In this document: positions 1 to 8,288 of the stretch, in pieces
Layout: each line of letters starts with the position of its first letter
How positions within the stretch are numbered: the first letter of the stretch is position 1
Assembly: GCF_000025265.1 (NCBI RefSeq)
Contig: NC_013739.1
Location: 4,698,001 to 4,762,000 of the forward strand
Origin: Conexibacter woesei DSM 14684
GTDB lineage: Bacteria; Actinomycetota; Thermoleophilia; Solirubrobacterales; Solirubrobacteraceae
Length of the DNA: 64,000 nucleotides
Direction of reading: 5' to 3'
Translations under genes and position numbers: made by a program
Notes under the pieces: generated by a model
What the model was told of the DNA's origin: nothing
Database searches by the model: none
The model's input: the letters and a program-made list of their open reading frames with translations, nothing else

Positions 1-2
1 AC

Positions 3-239
3 GACGGCCTCGCCGGCTACGTCTTCGGCGCCGACGCCGACGCGGCGTTCGACGTCGGCACGCGCATCCACGCCGGCGAGGTCCGCGTCGGCGGCGTGCA
101 CATCCTCGACCTCGTGCCCGCGTCCGCCCAGTCGTTCTGGGGCACCAGCGGCTACGGCGGCCACGGCCGGGGCGACACCGTCGCCGCCCACCTCGGCCAG
201 CGGATCGTCGGCGAGGACGACCCGTCGCTGCCGCTGTGA
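3..239 (+). CDS. Aldehyde dehydrogenase, C-terminal end (cut by window edge)
   Basis: The frame is open from the window edge and ends in TGA at 237-239, giving 78 residues. The text DGLAGYVFGAD followed by GTRIHAGEVRVGG is the usual C-terminal pattern of NAD(P)-dependent aldehyde dehydrogenases: the segment after the active site, then the strand ending in G-x-V. The catalytic Cys and Glu lie upstream, outside the window, so substrate and completeness cannot be judged. It converges on the FprA gene with only 6 bases between the two stop codons. Confidence 0.75.
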   Translation, partial: DGLAGYVFGADADAAFDVGTRIHAGEVRVGGVHILDLVPASAQSFWGTSGYGGHGRGDTVAAHLGQRIVGEDDPSLPL

Positions 240-245
240 CGGCGC

Positions 246-1637
246 TCAGCCGGCCGTCGTCTGCCCGCGCGCGACGTCGAGCATCGCGTCGACGTCGCTG
301 AACTTCACCCGCGGCCGGCCGTGCGGCTCGCCGCGGGCGACCTCTGCGCGGTCGATCGCCTGCCAGCCGCTGAACGTCACGTGGCCGGGGGCCCGCTCGG
401 TCAGGAGGGCCTCGACGGCCTCGGCGGACGCGTCGCCGCTGGGCTCAGGAACCCGCCCCGCGGTCACGTCCTCGAGCAGCGCGTCCACCGTGTCCTGCGC
501 GTCCTTGCGGTTCGTGCCGATCACGCCGCCCGGGCCGCGCTTGATCCAGCCGACCACATAGCGGCCGGGGATCTGCTCGCCCGAGCCGGGATCGATCACG
601 CGGCCGTGGTCGTTCGGGATCGTGCCGCGATCGGGGTCGAACGGCAACCCGGCGAGCGCCATGCCCTTGTAGCCGATCGACCGCAGCACGAGCCCGCACT
701 CGATCTCCTCGCGTTCGCCGGTGTCGATCGCGCGCAGGCGGCCGTCGTCGGAGCGGACGAGCCGGTTGCGGCCGACCACGATCGACTCGACGCGTCCCGA
801 TCCCTTGATCTCGACCGGCGAGCCGAGGAACCGCAGCACGATCCGCCGCCGCTTGCCCGCGGGGGCGCGGCTCGCGAAGCCGGCGAAGATCTCGACGTTG
901 CGGCGGCTGGTCGGAGTGCAGTCGTCGGACTCGACGAACGCGCGGCTCACGTCGTCGAGCGTCACCTCGGCAGGGTCGACGACGACGTCGCAGTCCGCCA
1001 GCTCGCCGAGCTCGCGGACCTCCGGGTTCGTGAACGCCGCCTGGGCGGGCCCGCGGCGCCCTACGACCACGATCTCCTCGACCGCGGAATCCGCCAACGC
1101 GTCGATCGCGTGGTCGGCGACGTCGGTCACTTCCAGCTCCTCCCGCGAGAGCCCCAGCACCCGCGTCATGTCGGCGGCGACGTTCCCGTTGCCGACGACC
1201 ACGACCCGCCGCGGCAGCTCGAACTCGCGTTCCGAGAAGTCCGGATGGGCGTTGTACCAGCCGACGAACTCCGACGCCGTATGCGAGCCGGGCAGCTGCT
1301 CGCCCGGGATCCCGAGGCGGCGATCGATCGCCGCTCCGTAGGCGCAGACGACGGCGTGATAGTGCTCGGACAGGTCCGCGACCGTCACGTCGCGTCCGAC
1401 CTCGACGCCCCCGAAGAAGCGGAAGCCCGGCAGCGCCGCCGTCTTCTCGTAGAGCCGGATCACCGCCTTGATCTTCGGGTGGTCCGGGGCGACGCCCGCC
1501 CGCACGAGACCGTACGGCGTCGGGAGCCGGTCGAGCAGGTCGACCTCGACGGCATGCGCGTCCTGCTTGAGCAGGTGCTCGGCGACGTAGAAGCCCGCCG
1601 GGCCGGCGCCGACGATCGCGATGCGAAGCGCGCTCAT
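246..1637 (-). CDS. fprA: Ferredoxin/flavodoxin--NADP+ reductase (FprA, adrenodoxin-reductase family)
   Basis: A 463-residue flavoenzyme that passes electrons between NADPH and ferredoxin. The N-terminal FAD motif G-A-G-P-A-G is at residues 11-16, followed by the family signature PTPYGLVRAGVAPDHPKIK. The second nucleotide-binding motif G-N-G-N-V-A lies near residue 148, and the C-terminal RGPGGVIGTNRKDA stretch is typical of FprA. Its ATG overlaps the stop of the upstream GntR gene (ATGA), so it is the last gene of the gamma-glutamyl operon. No ferredoxin lies beside it. The nearest is at 22503-22709 next to P450 genes, so it may serve those P450s; this is inference. Confidence 0.9.
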   Translation of the reverse strand: MSALRIAIVGAGPAGFYVAEHLLKQDAHAVEVDLLDRLPTPYGLVRAGVAPDHPKIKAVIRLYEKTAALPGFRFFGGVEVGRDVTVADLSEHYHAVVCAYGAAIDRRLGIPGEQLPGSHTASEFVGWYNAHPDFSEREFELPRRVVVVGNGNVAADMTRVLGLSREELEVTDVADHAIDALADSAVEEIVVVGRRGPAQAAFTNPEVRELGELADCDVVVDPAEVTLDDVSRAFVESDDCTPTSRRNVEIFAGFASRAPAGKRRRIVLRFLGSPVEIKGSGRVESIVVGRNRLVRSDDGRLRAIDTGEREEIECGLVLRSIGYKGMALAGLPFDPDRGTIPNDHGRVIDPGSGEQIPGRYVVGWIKRGPGGVIGTNRKDAQDTVDALLEDVTAGRVPEPSGDASAEAVEALLTERAPGHVTFSGWQAIDRAEVARGEPHGRPRVKFSDVDAMLDVARGQTTAG

Positions 1638-2365
1638 CTCGGCTGGTCCCCGATCGCGACCACCACGAGCAGCTCCTGCTTCGCCTCGTGGATGTGGTCG
1701 ATCATCCGCTCCCGGGCGCGATCGGGATCGCCTGCCGCGATCGCGTCGAGGATCCAGCGGTGGTGCTCGACCGCGCTCGCGACGACCAGCTCGAAGCTCA
1801 TCGCGTCGAGCGGCGCGAAGATCGCTGCCCGGACGTCCTCGACCGCCTGCCGCAGCCAGGGGTTGCCCGCAGCGTCGGCGACGCCCAGATGGAAGGCGTT
1901 GTCGGCGGCTCGAAACCGTCCCGACGTGAGCTCGGACCCGAGGCTCTCGATCGTCTGCTCGAGCTGCGCCAGGTGCGCGTCGGTCCTGCGTCTCGCCGCG
2001 AGCTCGGCGGTCGCCGACTCGCAGGCGATGCGGAACTCGAAGATCTCCTCCACCTGCTTGCGCATCGCGCGGTGCTCGACGTCGGTGACGCCGAGCGTCC
2101 CGGCGTTGATCACCAGCGCGCCGCCGCCGGAGCCCCGCCGGACTCGCTTCAGCAGCCCAGCAGCCTCGAGGTCGCGCAGCGCGGTTCGCAGCGTCATCCG
2201 CGAGACGCCCAGCTGCACGGCGAACTCGCGCTCGGGCGGGAGCTGATCGTCGGGCAGGAATCTCCCGAGCTCGATCGCCCGGGTCACCTGGGCGACCACC
2301 ACTTCGGCGGCGCTGGGCACCGACACCGGGCCGAGCGTCCGCACACGATCGTCGATCTCCGACAT
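1634..2365 (-). CDS. GntR family regulator, FadR subfamily (FCD domain)
   Basis: A 243-residue regulator. An N-terminal winged helix (about residues 25-88) contains LPPEREFAVQLGVSRMTLRTALRDLEAAGLL, the standard GntR recognition region. The C-terminal all-helical FCD ligand domain (about 105-225) carries the paired His pattern (AFHLGVADAAGNPWL and VVASAVEHHRWI) that usually binds a metal-coordinated organic acid. The gene starts 7 bases after the iron alcohol dehydrogenase stop and overlaps fprA by 4 bases. It probably controls its own operon. The TTGGT/ACCAA inverted repeat just upstream of the first gene (7038-7058) is a candidate site. Confidence 0.9.
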   Translation of the reverse strand: MSEIDDRVRTLGPVSVPSAAEVVVAQVTRAIELGRFLPDDQLPPEREFAVQLGVSRMTLRTALRDLEAAGLLKRVRRGSGGGALVINAGTLGVTDVEHRAMRKQVEEIFEFRIACESATAELAARRRTDAHLAQLEQTIESLGSELTSGRFRAADNAFHLGVADAAGNPWLRQAVEDVRAAIFAPLDAMSFELVVASAVEHHRWILDAIAAGDPDRARERMIDHIHEAKQELLVVVAIGDQPR

Positions 2366-2372
2366 CGTGGCC

Positions 2373-3545
2373 TCAGCGTCCGACCTGGGCGAGCGCCCCT
2401 TCGAATGCGGTCCTCACTTCTGCCTCCGACCAGGGACGCGGCGACTGGGTGATGAAGAAATCCGCCATCGCATGTCTGGTGAGATCGTCGAGGTCGCTGC
2501 GGACGGCCAGCGACCCGAGCACGGGAAAGTCCAGCTCGCACAGCAGCTCGCGCACGGCGCGAACGGCGCGTCCGCCGTCTGCGCTCCCGTCGACCGGAGC
2601 GCCGAGCGCGTCGGCGACCCGCTCCAGCTGCTCTGGGACGAACTGACGCTCTCGCTCCAGCGTCTCGGCCAGCACCAGCCCCACCGTGAGGCCGTGCGGA
2701 GCCCCGGTGCGGGTCCCGATCGCCTGCGCCAGCGAATGCTCCGCGGCGCAGTCCGAGATGTTCATCGTCAGCCCGGCGAGAAGGCTGGCGCAGGCCATCT
2801 CCGACCGCGCCGCCGCGTCGGAGCCGTCGCGGTACGCCGCGACGAGCGAGCGCCCCGCGAGCCGGATCGCTTCCAGCGCGATCGCGTCCCCGATCGGAGT
2901 CCGTGTGCGCGCGACCATCCCGGCGATCGCCTGCGCGATCGCGTCGATCCCACTGAAAGCAGTCGCCGCGGGCGGCACAGAGTGGGTCAGGACCGGATCG
3001 ACGAGCGCGTACTCGGCTCGCAGGTTCGGACTCGCGATCCCCGCCTTGGTGCCGGAGCGATCGTCGCTGACGACGGCGCCGCCCGACACTTCAGAGCCCG
3101 TCCCCGCCGTCGTCGGCATCGCGATCAGCGGGATCTCCGCCGGCGGAATCTCGCGTTCGGAGTCGAGGAAGGCGGCGAACGTGAGGTCTTGCTGAGCGCA
3201 CAGCCGGGCGGCCTTGGCGGTGTCGATCACCGAGCCGCCGCCGACCGCCACGATGATGCCCGCTCCTGTCTGACGCACGGCGTCGGCGGCTCGATCGACG
3301 TCAGCGCCGCGGGGCTCTCCGGCGCCCTTCTGGCTGTGGACGACCTCGATGCCGGCAGCTGTCAGCGCCGCGAGCGCCTCGCCGACCGCCGGGTTGACCT
3401 GCGCAAGGCCCTCGTCGACGACGACGAGCGCACTGCTCGCGCCGGCGCCGATGACGACCTCGGGCAGCTCCATCGCAACGCCGTCGCCGAACCGGATGCG
3501 GACCGGAAGGTGGTTGCCGAACGGCGCGATGATCTGCGGCCTCAC
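2373..3545 (-). CDS. Iron-containing alcohol dehydrogenase
   Basis: A 390-residue group III alcohol dehydrogenase. The nucleotide-binding segment is GGGSVIDTAKA (102-112), followed by PTTAGTGSEVSG (144-155). By alignment in memory with FucO, metal ligands D201, H270 and H284 (in PHG) are present, but the position of the second FucO ligand (His200) is Gln205 in GIDAIAQ, and the extra His of the H-x3-H motif is Gln274. Metal use may therefore differ. GTG start directly follows the aldehyde dehydrogenase stop (TGAGTG). In context it would oxidise the alcohol group of a gamma-glutamyl amino-alcohol. A maleylacetate-reductase-like role is the alternative. Confidence 0.85.
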   Translation of the reverse strand: MRPQIIAPFGNHLPVRIRFGDGVAMELPEVVIGAGASSALVVVDEGLAQVNPAVGEALAALTAAGIEVVHSQKGAGEPRGADVDRAADAVRQTGAGIIVAVGGGSVIDTAKAARLCAQQDLTFAAFLDSEREIPPAEIPLIAMPTTAGTGSEVSGGAVVSDDRSGTKAGIASPNLRAEYALVDPVLTHSVPPAATAFSGIDAIAQAIAGMVARTRTPIGDAIALEAIRLAGRSLVAAYRDGSDAAARSEMACASLLAGLTMNISDCAAEHSLAQAIGTRTGAPHGLTVGLVLAETLERERQFVPEQLERVADALGAPVDGSADGGRAVRAVRELLCELDFPVLGSLAVRSDLDDLTRHAMADFFITQSPRPWSEAEVRTAFEGALAQVGR

Positions 3546-4904
3546 TCATGCCTCCGTCGCGTAGAAGACGTTCTTGACCTCGGTGTACGCCTCGGGCGCG
3601 TCCGCGCCGAGCTCGCGCCCGATCCCGGAGTGCTTGAACCCCCCGAAGGGAGTGCCGAGCCGCACCGAGGTGTAGGAGTTGACCGCCAAAGCACCGGCGT
3701 GCAGACCACGCGCGACGCGGAGCGCCCGGGCGCCGTCGGCCGTCCAGATCGAGCCTGCGAGCCCGTAGGGGGTGTCGTTGGCGCGGGCGATCGCCTCGTC
3801 CTCCCGCTCGAAGGGAAGAACGCAGACGACCGGTCCGAAGATCTCCTCGCGTGCCGCCCGGTCGGCGTCGGCGAGCGGATGCAGCACGGTGGGCGGAAAC
3901 CAATATCCGGGTGCGTCGGGAGCGTGCCCCCGCGTCGCGACCGCGGCGCCGGCGACGATCTCGGTCACGGCGCTGCGCTGTCGGGCAGAGATCAACGGCC
4001 CCATCTGCGTCGCCTCGTCGAGCGGGTCGCCGACGCGCAGGCTCGCCACCATCTGCTCGAGCCGTTCGAGGAACTCGCCGAGGACGGGGCGCTCGACGAA
4101 GACACGGGAGCGCGCGCAGCAGTCCTGGCCGGCGTTGCCGAAGCAGCCGCCGGCGAGACCCGTCGCGGCGGAGCCGAGATCGGCGTCGGCGAAGACGATC
4201 GACGGCGACTTGCCGCCGAGTTCGAGGCTCACTCGCTTCACCTGCCGTGCGGCGCGCTCACCGATCTCCATGCCGACCGCGGTCGAACCGGTGAGCGAGA
4301 CCTTGCTGACGTCCGGGTGGTCGACGAGCGCCCGGCCGAGCTCCGAGCCGCGCCCGACGACGACGCCGAGCAGGCCTGCGGGCAGACCGGCCGCTGCTGC
4401 GATGCGCTGCAGTTCGAGCGCGGTCAGCGGGGTGAGCTCGGCCGGCTTGTGAACGACCGCGTTGCCGGCCGCCAAGGCCGGCGCGATCTTCCAGCTTGCG
4501 ATCGTCAGCGGGAAGTTCCACGGCGTGATCACGCCGACGACGCCGAGCGGCTCGCGGAACGTCATGTCGACGCCGCCGGCGACCGGGATCGTCTTGCCGC
4601 CGAGGCGCTCCGGCGCGGCGGCGTAGAAGCGGAACGTCGCCGCGGCGCCCGCGACCGCGCCGCGCGCGTCGCTGATCGGCATCCCGACGTTGCGGGCCTC
4701 CAGACGCGCCAGCGTCTCTGCCTCCGCGTCGATTCCCGCCGCGACCGCCGCCAGCGTCGCGCCGCGCTCGCTCGGAGCCAGCGACCACCATTCCCGCTGC
4801 GCGCGCTGCGCCGCGCCGACGATCAGGTCGAGCTCCGCGAGGCTCGTGCGGGGGAGCGTGGTGAGAACCTGCTCGGTGGCGGGTTCGACGACGCTGACGG
4901 TCAC
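3546..4904 (-). CDS. NAD(P)-dependent aldehyde dehydrogenase
   Basis: A 452-residue aldehyde dehydrogenase with PWNFPL, LTGSTAVG, the catalytic Glu in ELGGKSP, the catalytic Cys in FGNAGQDCCARSR, and EEIFGPV. GTG at 4902-4904 was chosen because it overlaps the preceding gene's stop (GTGA) and leaves a normal N-terminus; the open frame extends further 5' but that part is low-complexity sequence opposite the upstream gene. It is the PuuC-like step of the operon, oxidising a gamma-glutamyl-aminoaldehyde to the acid. Two adjacent Cys residues at the active site occur in several members of the family. Confidence 0.92.
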   Translation of the reverse strand: MTVSVVEPATEQVLTTLPRTSLAELDLIVGAAQRAQREWWSLAPSERGATLAAVAAGIDAEAETLARLEARNVGMPISDARGAVAGAAATFRFYAAAPERLGGKTIPVAGGVDMTFREPLGVVGVITPWNFPLTIASWKIAPALAAGNAVVHKPAELTPLTALELQRIAAAAGLPAGLLGVVVGRGSELGRALVDHPDVSKVSLTGSTAVGMEIGERAARQVKRVSLELGGKSPSIVFADADLGSAATGLAGGCFGNAGQDCCARSRVFVERPVLGEFLERLEQMVASLRVGDPLDEATQMGPLISARQRSAVTEIVAGAAVATRGHAPDAPGYWFPPTVLHPLADADRAAREEIFGPVVCVLPFEREDEAIARANDTPYGLAGSIWTADGARALRVARGLHAGALAVNSYTSVRLGTPFGGFKHSGIGRELGADAPEAYTEVKNVFYATEA

Positions 4905-5668
4905 CGGATCGCCTCCACTCGATTCGCGGCTGCGGCGCGGTCGGCGGCCGCCGCCACCAGGTCTGCGATCGTCATGTCCAGCTCCAGCTCCTCGGGATGC
5001 CACTGAACGCCGAGCGCGTAACGCAGCTGCGGCCACTCGACCGCCTCGACGAGATGGTCCGGCACCGAGCGCGCGACGACTCGCCCGCCCTCCCCCACCT
5101 GGTCGACGCCCTGGTGATGATGCGAGTTCACGATCAGCTGACGCTCTGCATCCGCGGCCAGCGGCGCTCCCGGCTCGACCTCGACCACGTGCAGGGTCGA
5201 CTCCCCGAGTCTGCCGGGCACCGGACGGTGCTCGGCGAACCCGGCGTCGGTCACGTGCTGGTGCAGGGAGCCTCCAGTCGCGACGTTGAGGACTTGCAGG
5301 CCGCGGCAGATGCCCAGAACCGGCAGGTCCCAGTCGAACGCGGCGCGGACGAGCGCGATCTCGAACTGATCGCGCAGCGGGTAGGTGGCCTCTGTCCGCT
5401 CTGCCGACTGCTGGCCGTAGCAGGCGGGATCGATGTCGGCCCCGCCGATCAGCAGGAGGCCGTCGAGCCACGCGCCATGCGACTCGATCTGAGCGTCCCC
5501 GAGCGGTTCCGGAGTGAGCACGACGGGCGTGCCGCCCGCCCGCCGCACGGCGCCGAGGTAGGTGCCGGCGACGACGGCTGCCTGCTGATCCCAGAAGCTC
5601 CAGGCGACGCGCTCCCAGGCGGCACAGACGCCGATCAGAGGCCGGCGCCGCGCGTCAGAATCGCTCAT
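4901..5668 (-). CDS. Class-I glutamine amidotransferase-like gamma-glutamyl hydrolase (PuuD type, peptidase C26)
   Basis: A 255-residue protein of the C26 family, which cleaves gamma-glutamyl amides. It has the GATase fold landmarks: LLIGGADIDPACYG, the nucleophile elbow PVLGICRGLQVLN with the catalytic Cys, and the C-terminal His-Glu pair in GVQWHPEEL. The start was placed at MSDSDARRR because the residues upstream are translations of the glutamine-synthetase gene in another frame. It overlaps the ligase gene by 14 bases and the aldehyde dehydrogenase by 4. Its position predicts release of glutamate from the oxidised gamma-glutamyl product. Confidence 0.9.
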   Translation of the reverse strand: MSDSDARRRPLIGVCAAWERVAWSFWDQQAAVVAGTYLGAVRRAGGTPVVLTPEPLGDAQIESHGAWLDGLLLIGGADIDPACYGQQSAERTEATYPLRDQFEIALVRAAFDWDLPVLGICRGLQVLNVATGGSLHQHVTDAGFAEHRPVPGRLGESTLHVVEVEPGAPLAADAERQLIVNSHHHQGVDQVGEGGRVVARSVPDHLVEAVEWPQLRYALGVQWHPEELELDMTIADLVAAAADRAAAANRVEAIR

Positions 5669-7037
5669 AGCCCCGTACCCGCTCCCAATCGGTGACTGCC
5701 GCGTTGTAGGCGTCGAGCTCGATCTCCGCCGCGCGCGCATAGTGGCTGACGACGTCGGCACCGAACGCGCGCGCGGCCATCTCGCTCCCGCGGAACGACG
5801 TCACGGCGTCGCCGAGCGTGGCGGGCAGGCGCGGAGATCCCGCGGCATAGGCGTTCCCCACGACCGCGGGCTCCGGATCGAGTCTCTCGTCGACCCCGTG
5901 CAGGCCGGCGGCGATCATCGCAGCGAGCGCGAGGTAGGGATTGACGTCGCCGCCCGGGGCGCGGTGCTCGAGCCGAAGCGAGCTGCCCGCGCCGACCGCG
6001 CGGATCGCGCACGTGCGGTTGTCGCGCCCCCACGCGATCGCGGTCGGAGCGAACGAGTGCCCCGCGAAGCGCTTGTAGGAGTTGACGTTCGGTGCGAAGA
6101 GAAGCGTCAGCTCCCGCGTGCACGCGAGCTGGCCGGCGAGAAAGTGCTCGAAGAGCCGCTCGTCGCGAGCGAAGAGCGGTCCGTCGGCGTCGGCGAGCGA
6201 GAGGTGCAGGTGGCACGAGTTCCCCTCGCGCTCGTCCCACTTGGCCATGAACGTGACAGCGCGGCCTTCCTCCGTCGCGATCTCCTTCGCCGCATGCTTG
6301 AAGATCGAATGGCCGTCGGCGGCGTCGAGCGGCGTCGAGTGGCGGAAGTTGATCTCGAACTGTCCGAGATTGGCCTCGCCCTTGACGGATTCGAGCTCGA
6401 GCCCCGACCGCGGCATCTCGGCGGCGAGGCGGTCCAGCACGGAGTCGGCCGCGCGCAGCCCGAGCAGCGAGTAGTCGCCGTTGTAGGCGGTGGCCGGGGT
6501 GAGGTGCTGGTAGCGCTGCTCGCGGGCCGCGGCGTAGCTCTCGCGATGGACGATGAACTCCAGCTCGGTCGCTGTGCTGGCGGTCCAGCCGCGCTCGGCC
6601 AGGCGCTCGACCTGCTGCCGCAGGATCTCCCGAGGCGACGGGAGCACCGGCTCGCCGCCGGGCCAGACCGCGTCGGCGATGCAGATCGCGGTGCGCGGCC
6701 GCCAGGAGGCCAGCCGTAGCGAGCTGACGTCGGGGACGAGCGTGAAGTCGCCGTGGCCGGTCTCCCAGCTGCTTGTCAGGAGCCCCTCCTGGGGTGTCAT
6801 CTCGACGTCCACGCTGAGCAGGTAGGCGCATGCGCCGGCGCCGTGGTCGAGGACGTCGGCGACGAAGTGGTGCGCGCCGAGCTGCTTGCCCTGAAGCCGG
6901 CCCTGCATGTCGACGAGAGCGAGCAGGACGGTGTCGATCTCACCGGCGGCGACCATCGAGCGGAGCCGGTCCGGCGCAAGCCGGCCTGTGACCGAGCTGG
7001 CAGACGGCGAAGAGGTTGTCTCGCGGGAGTCGAGCAT
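5655..7037 (-). CDS. Glutamine synthetase-like gamma-glutamyl-amine ligase (GlnA3/GlnA4/PuuA type)
   Basis: A 460-residue ligase of the glutamine synthetase fold. ELEF (metal Glu), ESVKGEANLGQFEINF, HLHLSL, NSYKRF and the RNRTCAIR segment are all present, so catalysis looks intact. The sequence lacks the Tyr adenylylation loop of true GlnA and has the short N-terminal domain of the polyamine/ethanolamine ligases. It heads the operon, followed by hydrolase, aldehyde dehydrogenase and alcohol dehydrogenase, so the substrate is probably an amine or amino-alcohol joined to the gamma-carboxyl of glutamate. An alcohol dehydrogenase in place of the FAD oxidase PuuB favours ethanolamine over putrescine. 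That last step is inference. Confidence 0.88.
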   Translation of the reverse strand: MLDSRETTSSPSASSVTGRLAPDRLRSMVAAGEIDTVLLALVDMQGRLQGKQLGAHHFVADVLDHGAGACAYLLSVDVEMTPQEGLLTSSWETGHGDFTLVPDVSSLRLASWRPRTAICIADAVWPGGEPVLPSPREILRQQVERLAERGWTASTATELEFIVHRESYAAAREQRYQHLTPATAYNGDYSLLGLRAADSVLDRLAAEMPRSGLELESVKGEANLGQFEINFRHSTPLDAADGHSIFKHAAKEIATEEGRAVTFMAKWDEREGNSCHLHLSLADADGPLFARDERLFEHFLAGQLACTRELTLLFAPNVNSYKRFAGHSFAPTAIAWGRDNRTCAIRAVGAGSSLRLEHRAPGGDVNPYLALAAMIAAGLHGVDERLDPEPAVVGNAYAAGSPRLPATLGDAVTSFRGSEMAARAFGADVVSHYARAAEIELDAYNAAVTDWERVRGYERF

Positions 7038-7058
7038 TTGGTCTCTTCTTTATACCAA
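7038..7058. promoter_or_regulatory. Inverted repeat TTGGT-N11-ACCAA, candidate GntR operator
   Basis: The arms TTGGT (7038-7042) and ACCAA (7054-7058) directly abut the ATG of the glutamine-synthetase-like gene. TGGT/ACCA half sites are common in FadR-subfamily operators. The downstream GntR gene is the obvious candidate to bind here. The distance to the start codon would block translation initiation as well as transcription. Confidence 0.4.
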
Positions 7059-7125
7059 GTGGTTGCCGCACACGCAAGAACGCGCCGTGAGCGGGTCTCA
7101 TTCCCGGCGCAGCGTAACAAGAACT

Positions 7126-7137
7126 TGAAACGTTTCA
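7126..7137. promoter_or_regulatory. LacI-type operator TGAAACGTTTCA upstream of the LacI gene
   Basis: A perfect 12-bp palindrome of the classical LacI/GalR form with central CG, 65 bp upstream of the LacI-family start codon. The same 12 bases recur at 8256-8267, which points to autoregulation and control of the GH78 gene. Confidence 0.75.
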
Positions 7138-7202
7138 TAGCTCCGTCGGCCGCCCTCGCGTCCGACGCGGACCACGCTCCGCAGCGAGTATCGTTGGGCG
7201 AA

Positions 7203-8258
7203 ATGAGACGCTGGACCATTCTCGACGTCGCCAAGCGCGCCGGCGTCTCCGTCGGCACCGTGTCGAATGCGCTCAACCGGCCCGAGGTCGTCGCCGAGCA
7301 CACGCTCGCGACGATCCAGGCGGCGATCGACGAACTGGACTTCGTGCCGAGCGCCGCGGCGCGTCAGATGACAGGGGCCAGAAGCAAGGCGATCGGGCTG
7401 ATCGTCCTCGACCTCGACAACCCCTTCTTCACCGAGGTCTACCAGGGAGTCGAAGCCGCAGCCAGCGAAGCCGGGTACCTCGTCGTCGTCTGCAGCCTCG
7501 CCGGCGACCCCACGCACGAGCGCCGGCAGTTGCGGCTGCTCGAGGAACAGCGGGTGGCCGGTATCGTCGCGACGGGCGTGAGCAAGGGCAACTCGCGCGT
7601 CTACAGCCGGATGCGCAAGAACGGCACACCGGTCGTGATGCTCGACAGGCGCAGCGCCAGCAGAAGCCAATGCAGCGCCTCCGTGGACGACGTCTCCGGC
7701 GGCCGGCTCGCCGGCGAGCACCTGTGCGAGCTGGGACACCGGCGACTGGCGCTCGTCAACGGCCCCCACGCCTGGAACCAGTGCGCCGACCGCCGCACGG
7801 GCTTTCTCGCCGCCGCGGAAGCCGCCGGAGCGCACCTGCTCGAGGGTGCCGACATCGAGGTCGAGCAGATGACGATCCGCGCCGGCGAAGAAGCGGCACG
7901 GGAGATCCTCGCCACGAAGGACAAGCCGACCGGCATCTTCTGCGCCAACGACCTCCTGGCGCTCGGCGTCGAGCACGCCCTGATCGCCGCCGGCCACCGT
8001 GTTCCCGACGACTTCGCGATCGTCGGCTACGACGACGTCGCCTTCGCGACGATGGCGTTCGTGCCGCTGACGTCCGTACGCCAGCCCGCCTACGAGCTCG
8101 GCCGTCGCGCGGCCGAGCAGCTGCTGAACGAGGCGAACGACGCGACCCACAAGCACGAACAGGTCGTCTTCACGCCCGAGCTCGTCGTCCGCGCGTCGAC
8201 CGGCGGCCCCGACGCGACCGTCGGCGCGCGGCAGGACCACATGCTCAGCCGCGCCTGA
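7203..8258 (+). CDS. LacI family transcriptional regulator
   Basis: A 351-residue repressor. The N-terminal HTH is TILDVAKRAGVSVGTVSNALNRPEVV (about residues 5-30), and the hinge region is near 50-60. The periplasmic-binding-like effector domain contains IGLIVLDLDNPFFTEVYQG and GIFCANDLLALGVEHAL. ATG at 7203 was chosen for its fit to family N-termini. The gene lies between two identical TGAAACGTTTCA palindromes and precedes a rhamnosidase-like gene, so the effector is probably a sugar released from the imported glycoside. Related operators upstream of the P450/ABC operon (25230-25241) suggest it controls that operon too. Confidence 0.92.
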   Translation: MRRWTILDVAKRAGVSVGTVSNALNRPEVVAEHTLATIQAAIDELDFVPSAAARQMTGARSKAIGLIVLDLDNPFFTEVYQGVEAAASEAGYLVVVCSLAGDPTHERRQLRLLEEQRVAGIVATGVSKGNSRVYSRMRKNGTPVVMLDRRSASRSQCSASVDDVSGGRLAGEHLCELGHRRLALVNGPHAWNQCADRRTGFLAAAEAAGAHLLEGADIEVEQMTIRAGEEAAREILATKDKPTGIFCANDLLALGVEHALIAAGHRVPDDFAIVGYDDVAFATMAFVPLTSVRQPAYELGRRAAEQLLNEANDATHKHEQVVFTPELVVRASTGGPDATVGARQDHMLSRA

Positions 8259-8267
8259 AACGTTTCA
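8256..8267. promoter_or_regulatory. LacI-type operator TGAAACGTTTCA upstream of the GH78 gene
   Basis: Exact copy of the 7126-7137 palindrome. It overlaps the TGA stop of the LacI gene and ends 21 bp before the GTG start of the GH78-like gene, a position able to repress a short promoter or to act as a roadblock. Confidence 0.75.
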
Positions 8268-8288
8268 AACTCTGCTAGCGTCCGCGCC

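Noticed and set aside
2367-5006. Very long plus-strand open frame opposite the alcohol and aldehyde dehydrogenase genes
   Set aside because: Arg/Asp-rich low-complexity translation with no domain; it is the antisense frame of well-supported genes, a common artefact at this GC content.
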